Shown piece after piece: positions 34,718-56,450 of a DNA stretch of 64,000 nucleotides. Source of the DNA: Engraulis encrasicolus (taxonomy: Eukaryota > Chordata > Actinopteri > Clupeiformes > Engraulidae); assembly GCF_034702125.1 (NCBI RefSeq), contig NC_085880.1:12168257-12232256 (forward strand), given 5' to 3'. Numbering within the stretch: the stretch's first letter is position 1; each line of letters starts with the position of its first letter. Both the position numbers and the translations under genes were made by a program. The notes beneath the pieces are model-generated. The model was given only the letters and a program-made list of their open reading frames with translations, did no database searches and was not told the DNA's origin.

Positions 34718-36345
34718 CAGTCCCAAGAAAAAGTTTGTACACCCTTTGAAATTTCTTACCTTTCTGTTAAAATTGGTCATAAAACATGGTCTGATCTTCC
34801 CGGAAATCACAAGAAGGAACAACCAGAGTCTGCTTTAACTAATTCAACCCAAACATTTACAAGTAATCATATTTTCATTGGCCATAAGATGTAAACATTC
34901 ACAGGACAGCAAGGCATAAGTAAGTACACCCTAGCATTCAATAGGTTTGAACTCTAAGTTAGTCGCAATAACCTCAACCAGATGTTTCCTGTAGTTGCAG
35001 ATCAGATTAACAAAACAATCTGGATGTATCTGGTCTCCCTCTTCTTTAGAAAATGCCTCTCGTCAGCAAGGTTTGTGGGATGTCTGGAGTGCATAGCTTT
35101 CTTGACTTCATGCCATATAATCTCAATTGTTTTTTGTCAGGGCTTTGACTGGGCTATTCCAGAATGTGTATTTCATTATTATAAAGCCATTCTAAAGTCG
35201 ATTTGCTTCTAAAGTATGGGTTGTTGTCACATTTCAGCACCCATACTCTTGTGTGCTTCAACTGTGTGACAGACAGATCTCACTTTTTTTGTAAAATATC
35301 TCGATAAACTTCTGAGTTCATTGTTCCACTGATAATAGCAAACTGAAAAGGGCCTGAGGCAGGAAGGTAGCCACATATAATGATGCTCCCGCCACCATAC
35401 TCAAAGGTGGAGATGATGTTTTGGTGAAGGTGTGGTTCTCCAGTTCTCCTCCAAACATGACATTGTGTGTTCCCCTGAACAATTCAACTTTGGTTTCAAC
35501 GTTGGTCTACAGAATATTTTGCAGTAATTCTATGAAGCATATAAATGCTTTTTCGCAAACCTCAAAGGTGCAGCAATATTTTTTTGGTCAGAAACCCCAT
35601 TAATTTTAGATTGGCAGAATGAATCCCATTTTTAGCTATTCTTGGTTACATCTCCTCTTCTGAGTATGGTGGCGGGAGCATCATTATATGCGGCTTCCTT
35701 GCTGTCTCAGGTCCTTGACAGTTTGCTATTATCAGTGGAACAATGAACTCAAATTTATTGTGATATTTTATAGAAAAAACGTGAGGAAGTCTGTCACACA
35801 GTTGAAGCACACAAGAGTATGGGTCCTGAAATGTGACAACAACCCATACTTTAGAAGCAAATCGACTTTAGAATGGCTTCATAATAATGAAATACACATT
35901 CTGAAATAGCCCAGTCAAAGCCCTGACAAAAACAATTGAGATTATATGGCATGAAGTCAAGAAAGCTATGCACTCCAGACATCCCACAAACCTTGCTGAC
36001 GAGAGGCAGTTCTCTAAAGAAGAGGGAGACAAGATACAAACAGATTGTTTTGTTAATCTGATCTGCAACTACAGGACAAGTCTGGTTGATGATATTGCAA
36101 CTAACTGAGGGTTAAAACCTACTTAATGCAAGGGTGTACTTACTTATGCCCTGCTCTCCTGTGAATGTTATGGCCTTATGACCGATAAAAATATGATAAC
36201 ATGTAAATGTTTGGGTGGAATTAATTAAAGCAGACTCTGATTGTTCCTTCTTGAGATTTCCGGGAAGATCAGACCATGTTTTATGATCAATTTTGACAGA
36301 AATGTAAGAAATTTCAAAGGGTGTACAAACTTTTTCTTGGGACTG
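34718..36345. mobile_element. Foldback Tc1-like element with about 686-bp arms
   Basis: TA-flanked termini CAGTCCCAAGAAAAAGTTTG in inverted copies. The whole left arm (34,718-35,403) is repeated inverted as the right arm (35,661-36,345), including the 3' half of a decayed Tc1 transposase with a CDNNPYF block and a SQSPD block. The 257-base loop carries the middle of the transposase on the minus strand only. A normal Tc1 has arms of 30-250 bp, so this copy arose by inverted duplication of a half element. Confidence 0.9.
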
Positions 36346-36561
36346 TATATATATATATTTTTGTAATAACAAGACAACATAATGTGGCTACTTTGAGCCG
36401 TTCACTTAATTATTGAATCAGAATGAAATGTTCAAGAATCCCCTTATTCAGTGGCAGTGCATGGATGGTTGTGGAATGTCAGTTATTGTTTTGGGCTATT
36501 TCGTAAGGCTAAACAAACTTCTGAGAGGTAAATCCACTTCTATCATTTCTAGCTGTTGCAA

Positions 36562-37689
36562 TAAGTACATTCGACATGTCATCAACGCAGACATGCACAT
36601 GCAGACAGCAATGCATCCTGGATGAAAATGCTGCATGACGGTTAGATTTCCTGTCAAACTTCGAAATTTCGTCGACGTTGCGTTGACGAGGTGACATGTC
36701 ACATGGTATAAAACTATCGCGGGATGAATGCGGCTGCAGTCAGATCTTGCAACCTCTGCAGTTGCTTATCCCCTTCAACGCTCGTCAGCGGACTGCCTCC
36801 GAGGTCACGCGCCCATGAACTGGTTGGTCAACAACTCACTCACTTGTGTATATGGGTCTTGTCTCACACCTCTACACAAGTTTGCGCAGGTCCCCACTTC
36901 AGCTCCTCCTCACTGCCTGTCCCCCACTCCTCACACATGGTGTGTTAGTAGAGCAAACCGGTGCGAGCTCATCGTCTCGTTCATATTTGTGGCCGACTTT
37001 AAATGCTCTGTATTTAATAACACCCACATCGTGACAACAAGTTCTCGCTCACGTGCTTCCGTCAACGTTGGTCGACAGCAACAAAGTCGTACGGGGCTAG
37101 TATCGTGACACCAACGTTGTGGTGCAAACGCAATTGCTTAGCGAGAGACAATAGCCCCGTACGACTTTGTTGCGAGCGTCGATGTTGCAAAAGGCACGTG
37201 AGCGAGAACTTGTTGTCACGATGTGGGTGTGATTAAATACAGCGCATCTAAAGTCGGCCACAAATATGAACGAGACGATGAGCTCGCACCAGTTTGCTCT
37301 ACTAACACACCACGTGTGAGGAGTGGGGGGGCAGGCAATGAGGAGGAGCTGAAGTGGGGACCTGCGCAAACTTGTGTAGAGGTGTGAGACAAGACCCATA
37401 TACACACGTGAGTGAGTTGTTGACCAACCAGTTCATGGGCGCGTGACCTCGGAGGCAGTCCGCCGACGAGCGTTGAAGGGGATAAGCAACTGCAGAGGTT
37501 GCAAGATCTGACTGCAGCCGCATTCATCCCGCGATAATTTGACACCATGTGACATGTCACCTCGTCAACACAATGTCGACGAAATTTCGAAGTTTGACAG
37601 GAAATCTAACCGTCATGCAGCATTTTGATCCAGGGTGCATTGCTGTCTTCATGCGCATGTCTGCGTTGATGTCATGTCGAATGTACTTA
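36562..37689. mobile_element. Giant palindromic foldback element, 538-bp arms, 52-bp loop
   Basis: Arms 36,562-37,099 and 37,152-37,689 have equal length and are inverted copies with scattered substitutions. The outer ends read taagtacattcgacatg, the inner ends gtacggggcta. Short ORFs appear in both arms, but they are mirror copies of each other and match no transposase known to me. A tgacatgtcacatggtataa word lies inside each arm. No TSD was found. Confidence 0.9.
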
Positions 37690-37699
37690 ATGTCGACTC

Positions 37700-38720
37700 G
37701 ACTGGCGGAATCATTGCCTACCCCGACACTACTTGTTGGAGAAGTTCCTCCTACCTGTGAATAGCCTATGGGAATCCGTTCATGAGGGTTATTGCGAGCT
37801 GGTCTCGGCGCTGTGGGCAGTTGATCGGCACCCGGGCCTGCTCTCTATTTTGTATTGAAAATCACTGTTCGCCGCATCTCCAGCGTTCATTCGTTATGAA
37901 GTCTAGGAACTAGTCTATGGAATGTTTGTAGTGCTGATGGCTTCAGTGCGCGGGGATTGGGGAAGCAGCAAATCACCGTGGACTAACGCATTTCGCGCGC
38001 GCCTTTCTTTGAGCTTCATTTTATTTCTATGAATGTTTTGTGACAGCATTGTGAACTTAAACGATCTGCGAGGCTGTAGCTAAGGCTGCTTTTTGATAGC
38101 GATTTTGACTGCGGTAGGCTAATGCCTTTTTCTTCAATGCTCTGCCCCGGTGTGGCTGAGTGAAGGTGGCTGCGTGAAGGTACGCCAGTTAGTAAGTGGT
38201 GCTGCTCAGTGCTCCTCCTCAGTGGTCCTTGCGCACCCTGTGGCAGGCCATGTAATAGCAGCGTGATGAACACACACAAATTCGGGCGATCACATAACCT
38301 CCTGGCGGAGGTAATGAACCTTCTTTTTGGACCTTCACATTTTGGAGATAGTCACAAGCCAAGTTACATCTGGCAACTGTTCTTACTTCGGCCTCTCCCT
38401 CTCCCTACATGGCTGCAATGTGTTAACTGCAGGGTGAAGAGGTACTGAATGCCCTTTGAGGTTTACCCAATAATGCATGATTAATTGCTTACGCCATATA
38501 GGTAGGGTATGGTTTGACTCGATGAAGGTGCAGGTGCGCCGAAAAGACAGACACTTTGTGCACCAAAATAAATAAATAAATAAAAAACTCTAAAAAAAAA
38601 GTTGCTGAGTGTTCCAGTCATCCCTGGGTCTAGTATCTGTGAAGTATCCCAGCTTGTCTTGATACTGCTGCACTCGACTATGAGCACCACCAAGGCTGAA
38701 GCGCAGACGTCCCCTCTTCA
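37700..38720. other. Non-coding spacer
   Basis: No gene or element terminus recognised; only a short aaataaat simple repeat at about 38,568. Confidence 0.4.
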
Positions 38721-38725
38721 TAGAG

Positions 38726-39137
38726 CTAGAGCTATTCAAATGGCGGCCCTGGGGCCAGATGCGGCCCTTGGATGGCAAGGTTCCGGCCCCCATGAGGTCA
38801 GAACAACTGTGGCCGTGCATAATTTGTGATCACTAACACTTCAGGTAGGGGGTATCTCTCCTATGCATTCACATGAGAATGAAATCTTATCTAAAACAGT
38901 CTCATGAATTAGGTTTGCCAACCTTCCCTTGAAATACGGAATCGTCCCGTATTTAGAGATAAAAGTACAGGTTGCGTATTGAGCTGAAACGGAAAACAGG
39001 ACGTAAAAATGTGTTGAAATACAGGAAATTACATCTAAAATGCAAAATGTCTGTGTTACGCAGATTCTGTGTTCGGCCCCTTTACTGGAACGAATTTTAA
39101 AAACTGGCCCTCAGTGACTTTTAATTGAATACCCCTG
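38726..39137. mobile_element. hAT-type MITE (ATTCAA...GGCCC family), 412 bp
   Basis: The left end ctagagctattcaaatggcg and right end ...ttaattgaatacccctg form the degenerate CAGGGGTATTCAA terminus pair. Flanks tcatagag (38,718-38,725) and ccatagag (39,138-39,145) are an 8-bp duplication with one change. Both ends carry the typical ggccc/gcggccc words. Confidence 0.8.
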
Positions 39138-39591
39138 CCATAGAGGTAGGGGCATTTCACAAACTTCCACCTGCAGGCTACGTGATGTCCTGAAAGCACC
39201 GCTGCACAACCTAAAGGCTTGTACCTGAACCAGCCCAGCACAGATCTAACCAACACTATACATGTATGAGTACTGATGTTTCACAACTGGTGTTTTATAT
39301 CACCACCTACTGTTAAGGTTTCGATGGTCAAAAATTAAATAACACAAAAAAAATAATAACGTGGCGTTACAAATCAGTCACAGCCTTGGTGCGAGTATCC
39401 ACCGAGGGCCCTGAGAGGTTGACGTTATTTTAGGATATTTCATATATGCTGTAAGTGGACATTAGGGTTGACTTTCACTGAGGAAATGTAATGCAATTTT
39501 AATAAATAACTATATTTGAGACAGGGCAATTCTTTTCAGAAACAAATCAGAATTCAATTAAGTTCTCTTTTTTTGCATTTTGGGGATGATG

Positions 39592-39684
39592 ATTGCTAGC
39601 CAGGCGACGCCCTCCTAGTGACGCAACACCATCTGTGTTGCTTCTAGTCTCGAAGAGATTTAAAAGTCGATGATAATCAGGCTA
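39592..39684 (+). repeat. Short dispersed repeat, copy also at 5,757-5,845
   Basis: Second copy of the roughly 85-base family ending in gatgataatcaggc. Confidence 0.6.
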
Positions 39685-40210
39685 AGTGATAGGGCCCTGG
39701 AGGTCATGGGCCCTGGTGCCACCGCACCTGCTGAACCTCCTATAGTTAAGCCCATGCCTGTGACTATTTAGTGGCAGGTCCAGCTGCCAAGACTGTCCCA
39801 TCACATTATTACAGACCAGTTTTACAATAGCATACGTGGCACTTCAAGTCCGAGTTCACACTTCGGGTAAATATTTGTAAATATTTGCAAATTGTTAAAC
39901 AACTGTTCATTTCCCTGACCACGGCCATTGAGATATTTGTCTAAAGAGGCTCCATTGTATCAGGTGTATGGCTCTCGTGTCCTGATTGCCCCAATAATAT
40001 CATAGCAGGATGTTTGTCGATGTCTCGCCCTGGCACTCACTGCCATCAGCTTAATTACTGTACAACACATGCCACTTTTCCCACTAGAAGTTATACACGC
40101 ACACACACACACCTCTCTCACACGCACGCACACATCCACACACACGTACGCAGACATCACTGCCTGGCATTGAAAAAAAGTTTATGCTCTTTGGAAGATT
40201 GGCTGGTTGG

Positions 40211-40220
40211 CATATAAGGC
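40211..40220 (+). promoter_or_regulatory. TATA-like box of the CUB/ZP gene
   Basis: The sequence catataaggc lies about 60 bases before the chosen start codon, which puts a transcription start near 40,240. This is a match by eye to a TATA box in the right place, with no independent support. Confidence 0.4.
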
Positions 40221-40274
40221 TAACACATGGGACTCAAGATCATATTGAAGCTCAGAAGTAAAAGGAGAAGAACG

Positions 40275-50176
<9,902 letters not shown>

Positions 50177-50436
50177 GCTGACAACAGGCCGCCAGGAACC
50201 TGCCCTTACTGCTACAATGGGTGTTCGCCCAGTGCATCATCTAAAAAAAACATAGAAATGTTCCTATAGGGGAAAAAAGAATGGACTAACACACAATCAC
50301 TGATTCAAGTAATGGTAACACTTTCGAATAGGGTTCTCATGTATAGGCAATGATACATGCCTAGTTACAGTATGTATAAATTACTTTTATAACACGTGTT
50401 AGGGGCCTACTGGGTCCTTATTACGATTATATCAGT

Positions 50437-50442
50437 AATAAA
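50437..50442 (+). terminator. Candidate polyadenylation signal of the CUB/ZP gene
   Basis: AATAAA lies about 260 bases after the proposed stop codon at 50,174-50,176. It is the first canonical signal downstream and would give a short 3' UTR. The hexamer is common by chance, so this is tentative. Confidence 0.3.
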
Positions 50443-51095
50443 TTAGCTAAGTATTGTATGTATTAAAAAAGACATAATTGATATTGTTTTAAAAGTATAT
50501 ACTGACATTTCAGGCCAAGCCCATCTTCAATGTCGTACATTATGTATTTAGCCATTGTGTGTGCCTAAGTTCTTTCCCCTAGGTAGTTATGATGTGAACT
50601 TTCTCCAATCACATATTTTGTGGAGCAAAACTTTGATTAGACACAGATCAGCTGATGTCATCAATAATCTTTCATGTATTTCAGCAAAACCATTAAAGCA
50701 TGAACAAACAACTCTAGATGTCTTATTACGGTTGTGCTCCTTCCTCTGTTGTCCGTAGAGCAATGTATTGCATGACCTGAATGTATCTCTGTGCAGTGTA
50801 CCATGTGAGGTTACGGTACTGGAAATAAGTAGACTGACCACAACATGAAGTGTCATGACTGGTAGTTGTACAACACTGTATCTTTATTGACATCCAACAT
50901 CTATATTACTGTATCAACACAATGCTCATGATTAATTTTAAGTTGTTTGAAATTTGGACACACATGTTTTGATCCTCATATCTCTGCTAAAGGATAGACT
51001 AATATTAACATGTACACCCACGTGTGGCAACTCTGGTAGTACTTGGCAAATAGATATTAAATAAGGACATCTGAGGCGGGATTGGATGTAAGGGG

Positions 51096-51560
51096 GGTAT
51101 TCCAAGAATATGGTTAAGTGACACCCCTGGCTAAATTAACCTACAGAAAGTGGCAAACGTGCAAATACAATATGTATCCTGCAGGTATCATTTAGTTCAG
51201 CAAATGAACACTTTAAGCTATTTTATTTGCTGATATCTCACTACCTCAAGGTTAACTTAGCCAAAGATGAAAGTTCAGAAAACACAGCACACTGCTTAAT
51301 GTTCTTATTTTTTTCCTTATTATATTTCTTGGAGCGAACAACACGTTGTGCCCAGTGCGTCATCAGGTTCTTTATCTGACGCACTGTCCGCTCCAAGAAA
51401 GAAAAAAGAACAGTAAGCAGTTTTTTTAACTTTCATCTTTGATCACTTTGTGCTGCCTCACACCTGCACCTGTGATGCTGAGGGCTTGAGGACAGGGACT
51501 CTCTTGAACTCTGATTGTTAAGTTAACCTGGCTTACTACAGAACCAGCTTCTCGGAATGG
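51096..51560. mobile_element. Long palindromic MITE (tattcc/ggaatg termini)
   Basis: Outer ends tattccaagaatatggttaa and, in reverse, cattccgagaagctggttct. Nested inner arms include aaagatgaaagtt with its reverse at about 51,433, and a strong central hairpin (ttcttggagcg ... cgctccaagaa, 51,328-51,399) with cagtgcgtca/tgacgcactg. Decayed but clearly symmetrical. Confidence 0.7.
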
Positions 51561-51953
51561 TCTGGGGCCGCCAACCTTTACAATAAGGTCAGGATTGTTA
51601 CTCACATTCACATGACGTCATCACTTGAGTTGTCTCCTATAGTTTTCTCGGAAGGATACTTCTTCTCTTTTTTTAATTACTTAAGACAGATTAAGACTAC
51701 TGAGCACTCCACCAAGTCTTCATATTAAATAAAACAATAACAGCAACCTGAATTTTGACCATACAAGCTCTGCACTGTACCAAGCACTGTTATAACCTCC
51801 ACAAAATGAACATGTGTGTGTTAATTACTTTTCTGTGCACAACACACTGAGGTGCCTCACTGGGAAATGACGAAATGGAACGACCAGAAATAAAGTTGAA
51901 AGTTCTCAGAGGCACTGTTTAGATACATGGTTAAAACTTTTTTGTGCAACGCA

Positions 51954-51954
51954 T

Positions 51955-51985
<31 letters not shown>

Positions 51986-51987
51986 CA
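51954..51987 (+). repeat. (AC)n microsatellite
   Basis: About 16 repeats with one interruption. Confidence 0.95.
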
Positions 51988-51999
51988 TAAATATAAACC

Positions 52000-53149
52000 C
52001 ATCAAAGCGTGAAAGCACTTAAACTGAAATCATGACGTGATATGGTGAGATACTGTATCTCCAATAGAGGCATATAATCTTACACACTTTAGTGAAACTT
52101 CATAAAATTCATCAAAAAAATAAATAACTGTGACAAAGAATCGGATTAAAAAGTTACACAGAGAAAACGAAAACAAAACGAAACAACTTTTTTCAACAAC
52201 AAAAAAGTTACAGGAGGTTCACAGCGGATCTACAACTAAACGCTCCACTTCAGTTTCGGTCACGAAAACGGCTAAAAGTTTACAGTTTACAGTACTCGCG
52301 AGAAAGGCACCCCAGAAAACACAGAATACGCGGCTGTGTCCGGGTTGGCTGTCGCCTGGCTGGCTGCAGAGGCAGACCAACTGCACGGAGAAAGTCAAAG
52401 CGTTGCCAGATATTCCTTCTGCCTGAGCGCTCTACCACAAGTGATGTCACTAATTTGCTCATCAACCTGGCTGAAGAGGTGTGGTAATTTTGACCAACTG
52501 AATTGAATTGCCTGGAGCAAATTATGTGGCAGGGTGTTTACACTGTACAACATTGCAGCAGGCCAGTTTTTTTTAAAGGGACACGGTGCAGGAAATGGTG
52601 AGAAAAGGTACTGCAACTATGCTGCTCATTGAAACTGGGCTGCCTATTGCCTAATTTGATCTTTACATGAAAGTGTACTAAGTAATAAACAAATATTTCC
52701 TAGTATGATCCAAGTAGTCATTTTTGCAGCTAAATTCAAAATGGCGGACCATGGGAAGATCCCCCTTTCCATGTATGAAAAGTGCAATTTTTCCAGTCAT
52801 AATGAATACTCAGAATTTGATGGTGGTGGTAAGTATTCATGAAAAAGGTAACATTAGTGAATGGGCAGCATGAATTCTGGAAATAAACAACTAAAAATCT
52901 CACACAGTATCCCTTTAAAGTAAGTTGCTCTGCTGCCTTACGTTTGTACGTTAACTCAACTTGAGACTTTGATTTCTGAAATAACACAAATATAAGCATC
53001 AACTTGAGTTAACTTAAAGCAGGAGGGCAACTTACTCACTCACTTAACTGGCCTGCAATGTTTTACAGTGCATTTTCTGAACCCGGGACGCTGCCTCTGA
53101 TTGGCTGCGGCCGTGACTCGGCCCTTCTCCGGCTCTGCTCAGACGCGGC
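52000..53149. other. Intergenic region and ikzf5 3' UTR
   Basis: No other coding exon seen. The lower part is AT-rich; the 3' UTR of ikzf5 probably occupies the upper few hundred bases. No polyadenylation signal could be chosen. Confidence 0.4.
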
Positions 53150-55598
53150 TCACTGCTTGTGCTGGCCGCGGGCAAAATGGCACGCAAAGTCATATCGGTT
53201 TCGGCAGCGGTATCCGCAGATGTTGCACTGGAAGGGGTTCTCGTAACCGTGGCAGCCCATGTGGATGGTGAAGAGGATGTTGTCGGGGAAGTAGATGTGG
53301 CAGTGCGGGCAGTGCTGGAGCATCTGAGGGTCCTGTGCCGGGGTGGGCGTGCCCGGCTGGCTGGTGATGCCACTGGGGGTGCTGGTCCTCTCGCTGCCGG
53401 GCCCCACCCCGGGGCTGCAGCTGCTGTGCAAGGCAGGCCGGGGCTCTGGGGTGATGGGGGAAGAGGCCTGGGCGAGCGTGGCCTGAGACACCGCGGCTGG
53501 GGCCGTCGCCGGCTGCTGCACCAGGAACGACGGCTTCTCGTCCGGTAGAGACTCGGCGCCCGGCGACACCGGAGGCACGTGGTGGTGGTGAGCGTCAGGG
53601 GGCAGGCTGGCCAGCTGACCAGCCAGCGTGGAGAGCTGGTTAAGCGGATTGTCCATAGATAGGTCATGGGGTTCCCTGTGCATACTGCCATCCGCCCCTC
53701 CACTGACACTGCCAGCATCCGAGCCCGGCCCCTTGCTCAGCCCCTCGTACGGGTCCTGGTGTAGGCCGGAGTGGGAGGGCACCTCGGGGCTGAAGTCGGC
53801 CATGGCCAGGTGAGGCTGGTCGGGCGTGCCGGGTTTCTGCACCACCATGGAGGGGGGGCTGAGGTTGATGAGCAGCCGACGGCCATAGCCCAGCGAGGCA
53901 CCGCGCTTCTGAAGTACACTCAGCACCTTCAAAGGCAAAGATGAGGTCAGATTTAGTGTCAATTTCATTACATGTATCAGACATAGTAACTAATGTAGAA
54001 TAATGTGTGTCCACAGCTTTGTTCCCACAGTCTAATTTTTTCTCAAAATGTTTTTTTCTAAAAAAAAAAAAATTCACAGACAGGTAAGGGTTAGGGATTA
54101 TTTTTGTTTGGGCACAGTTTACATTACTATAGCATTCATTAATTTAGTAATGAAATTCCATATTGACCGAGTGGAAAAGCTATTTCACTAGCACGAGCTT
54201 TGTCACTTTTCTAACAATAGACTTAACACTGTGCTCTGGGAACATGGGTATGCTAGCATGGGCTCATGAGTGTCTTAAGTGTCTACTAAACGTAATAAGT
54301 GTAACGCAGTAAGAAAAATGTGTAGCACCTTGCGGTGTGAGAGGGCGGAGCGCGCTCCCTTCATGGGCAGCAGCTTGTGTCGTCGTCGGCGGTGGTGCGA
54401 GAGGTTGCTGCGGTCGCTGCAGCGGAAGGAACACAGCTCACACTTGTAGGGCTTCTCACCCGTGTGGGAGCGCATGTGGGCCTCCAGGTGGCGCTCATAC
54501 GCAGACGCGAATGGACACAGGTGACAGCGGTGTGGCTTCTCACCTGCAGAGGACAGATAGGAACTTAGGGACAGTATAGATGGGTTTTCCGTTTACAAAC
54601 ATTCGTGCTGTGAGGAAGGGCAAGATGCTAAGCAGCTGACCACATGAGCGCATATTTTGAGTGACAGCAGTTTCCAAACAAACAGAGGTTGCAGAGGAAC
54701 CCCTGGCTGCGATAAATTCAGCTAGATTCAGGCAAACGGACACAGGTGGCAGCGGAGCAGCTTCTCAAATGCGTCCAAAGAGATAGGATGAAAGAATAAA
54801 TAAAGAGTTGAAGTGGTCCATGTTGCAGCGTGGGGTATTTGACATGATACATTACATTCCAGATGCTTTTGTTCAGTGACAAAAGAGGACAGTAAGTAAC
54901 ATACAATAAAAGACAAACAGTTGAAGGGGCACAGGTGACAATAGTGCACTTTCTCACCTGTGACAGAGAGGAAAGAGATAATGAGTTATAATAAGGTGAT
55001 GAGACGTAGGGTCACAGGCAGCATGTCCTCAATCTTCGAGAGGAAGCCCAGGTGTTTACCTTCTACAACTTCGCCCCTTTTACTACCATATAACCCAGAT
55101 AAATGAGAGTCATCACAGCCACCCAATATATTATGCTCCATCCCTCACCTGTGTGGATGCGGATGTGCTCGATGAGCCGAGCTGTGCCCCTGGTGGCATA
55201 GTTACAGTAGCGGCATTTCAATTTGCCATCATAGGTCCTCTCAAAGCCGTCCACCAATATGCCTGAGCTGTCATCCAACGTAATGTCGACAGAGGGATGG
55301 TCCAGACCATTTTGACTGAGATCTTAACAAAACAGCAGAACAGAATACAATCGACATCTAAATTGAGCTCTGAAATATGAGCAATTTGTTGCATGCAGAC
55401 GACCACTCAAGTGAATGGAGTTTGAACATGTAAGTTACTGTGTATGAAATAACTTGACATTATACCTCCTGGCAGGTCGTCCACATCTTTGACGCCACTG
55501 ACGGAGCCCGAAATCATGTTGACATGTTGGGTCTGTTGGCTCAGGTACTCCTGAAAGTCTTTGACAAAATCAAGCGTCTCTGGCTTCTCTTCACCCAT
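53150..55598 (-). CDS. ikzf5: Ikaros family zinc finger protein 5 (Pegasus), complete coding region
   Basis: Four coding exons on the minus strand: 55466-55598, 55149-55322, 54329-54543 and 53150-53926. They total 1,299 nt, or 432 residues plus stop; human IKZF5 is about 420. The N-terminus begins MGEEKPETLDFVKDFQEYL, typical of Pegasus. Three C2H2 fingers lie at residues 81-101, 109-129 and 137-158 (DNA binding). The C-terminal dimerisation fingers lie at 380-400 and 408-430, and the protein ends in FACHFARGQHKQ. The linker keeps the family blocks INLSPPSMVVQKP and DNPLNQLSTLAGQL. Ikaros-family proteins are nuclear transcription factors; Pegasus dimerises through its C-terminal fingers and recognises atypical GN-type motifs. 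All splice junctions are GT-AG with matching phase (1, 1, 0). The long last exon is GC-rich. The 3' UTR runs below 53,149, but I see no clear minus-strand AATAAA within a few hundred bases. Confidence 0.97.
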
Positions 55599-55669
55599 TG
55601 CGAAATCAGGATGGGAGTCAAATGTTGTGGACAGCGTTCTGTGAACTCACTACCTCACGCTAGGTAGCA
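55466..55669 (-). other. ikzf5: ikzf5 exon 2 with 5' UTR segment
   Basis: The first coding exon extends 71 bases upstream of the ATG to a good acceptor (ctctttcacag on the minus strand, ending at 55,670). The leader is therefore spliced from a further upstream exon. Confidence 0.6.
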
Positions 55670-56176
55670 CTGTGAAAGAGGGGAAAGAGGAGATGATGAG
55701 AACATAATGCGTGTTGACAACAGCCTAAACACTGACTATCAAACTGACAATGCGTCGCAACAGGCTAGCCCAGAAAAAAAGTCCCATGATAAGGGCGTCA
55801 TAATAAGGTAGTTATTGACTTCGCTTGCCAACGTTTCTGTGCAATTGCTCACCTGTTGACATGTCTGATCAACAATTTGGGCTATGATCGTGCGTAATAA
55901 AGCCCGTGGCCTTAGTTTAAATCAAATTCTTCAACTGGTTATCGGCTGTTGATCACAGCTAGCAGGTCCTAACAAGACATCATCTGTTGCTATGTTACGG
56001 CTTCTATAGGTTAGCTACAGCTAGACAAAGCTGTCACCTAGCAGCTAGCTAGCGTCTCTTCTAGTGGGGAGGAGGATAGGGCTAACTTGTTAGCTCATCT
56101 ATGCTCATAACGGCCAAAGCAAATACAGATTGCTAGCATTTTAGCATGGCTAAACAAACCGCAGATTGACTATTAC

Positions 56177-56450
56177 CTGTGAAAGATCACGTCACGTCGA
56201 AATCAAAATCCAGTTTGTCTAGTGTTGATTGCTTGTGGATTTTCTCCCGTATGATGTGTCAATTCAGTTAAACGAAAAAACTGATAGAGATTATATCCGA
56301 CGACACAACCCAGCATTTTCCCCACAGCTTCTGATTTGTGCTGAATCCTTCGTTTTCTTCTAGGATTATCATTTCATTGTACTGTCTCTCCAGCCCAACG
56401 GTGTATTTCAAACTGTCATGAACAGACAGTCAAATAGAATGCCCCCCTAG
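56177..56450 (-). promoter_or_regulatory. ikzf5: Probable ikzf5 non-coding exon 1 and promoter region
   Basis: On the minus strand a consensus donor (CACAG then gtaata) lies at 56,176/56,177, at a suitable distance from the exon 2 acceptor. The region above it is unique sequence without recognisable repeats. The upper boundary (transcription start) is a guess. Confidence 0.4.

Noticed and set aside
36728..37560. Mirror-image ORFs of 60-126 codons (MYMGLVSHLY..., MRLQSDLATS...)
   Set aside because: They occur on both arms of the palindrome as reverse copies, have no family signature and no splice or start support.
40227..40274. Upstream in-frame ATG for the CUB/ZP gene
   Set aside because: It would place 16 basic residues before the signal peptide and lies before the transcription start expected from the TATA-like box.
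53159..53548. 129-codon plus-strand ORF opposite the last ikzf5 exon
   Set aside because: It is the antisense shadow of a GC-rich coding exon. The minus-strand frame carries the clear ikzf5 zinc fingers.
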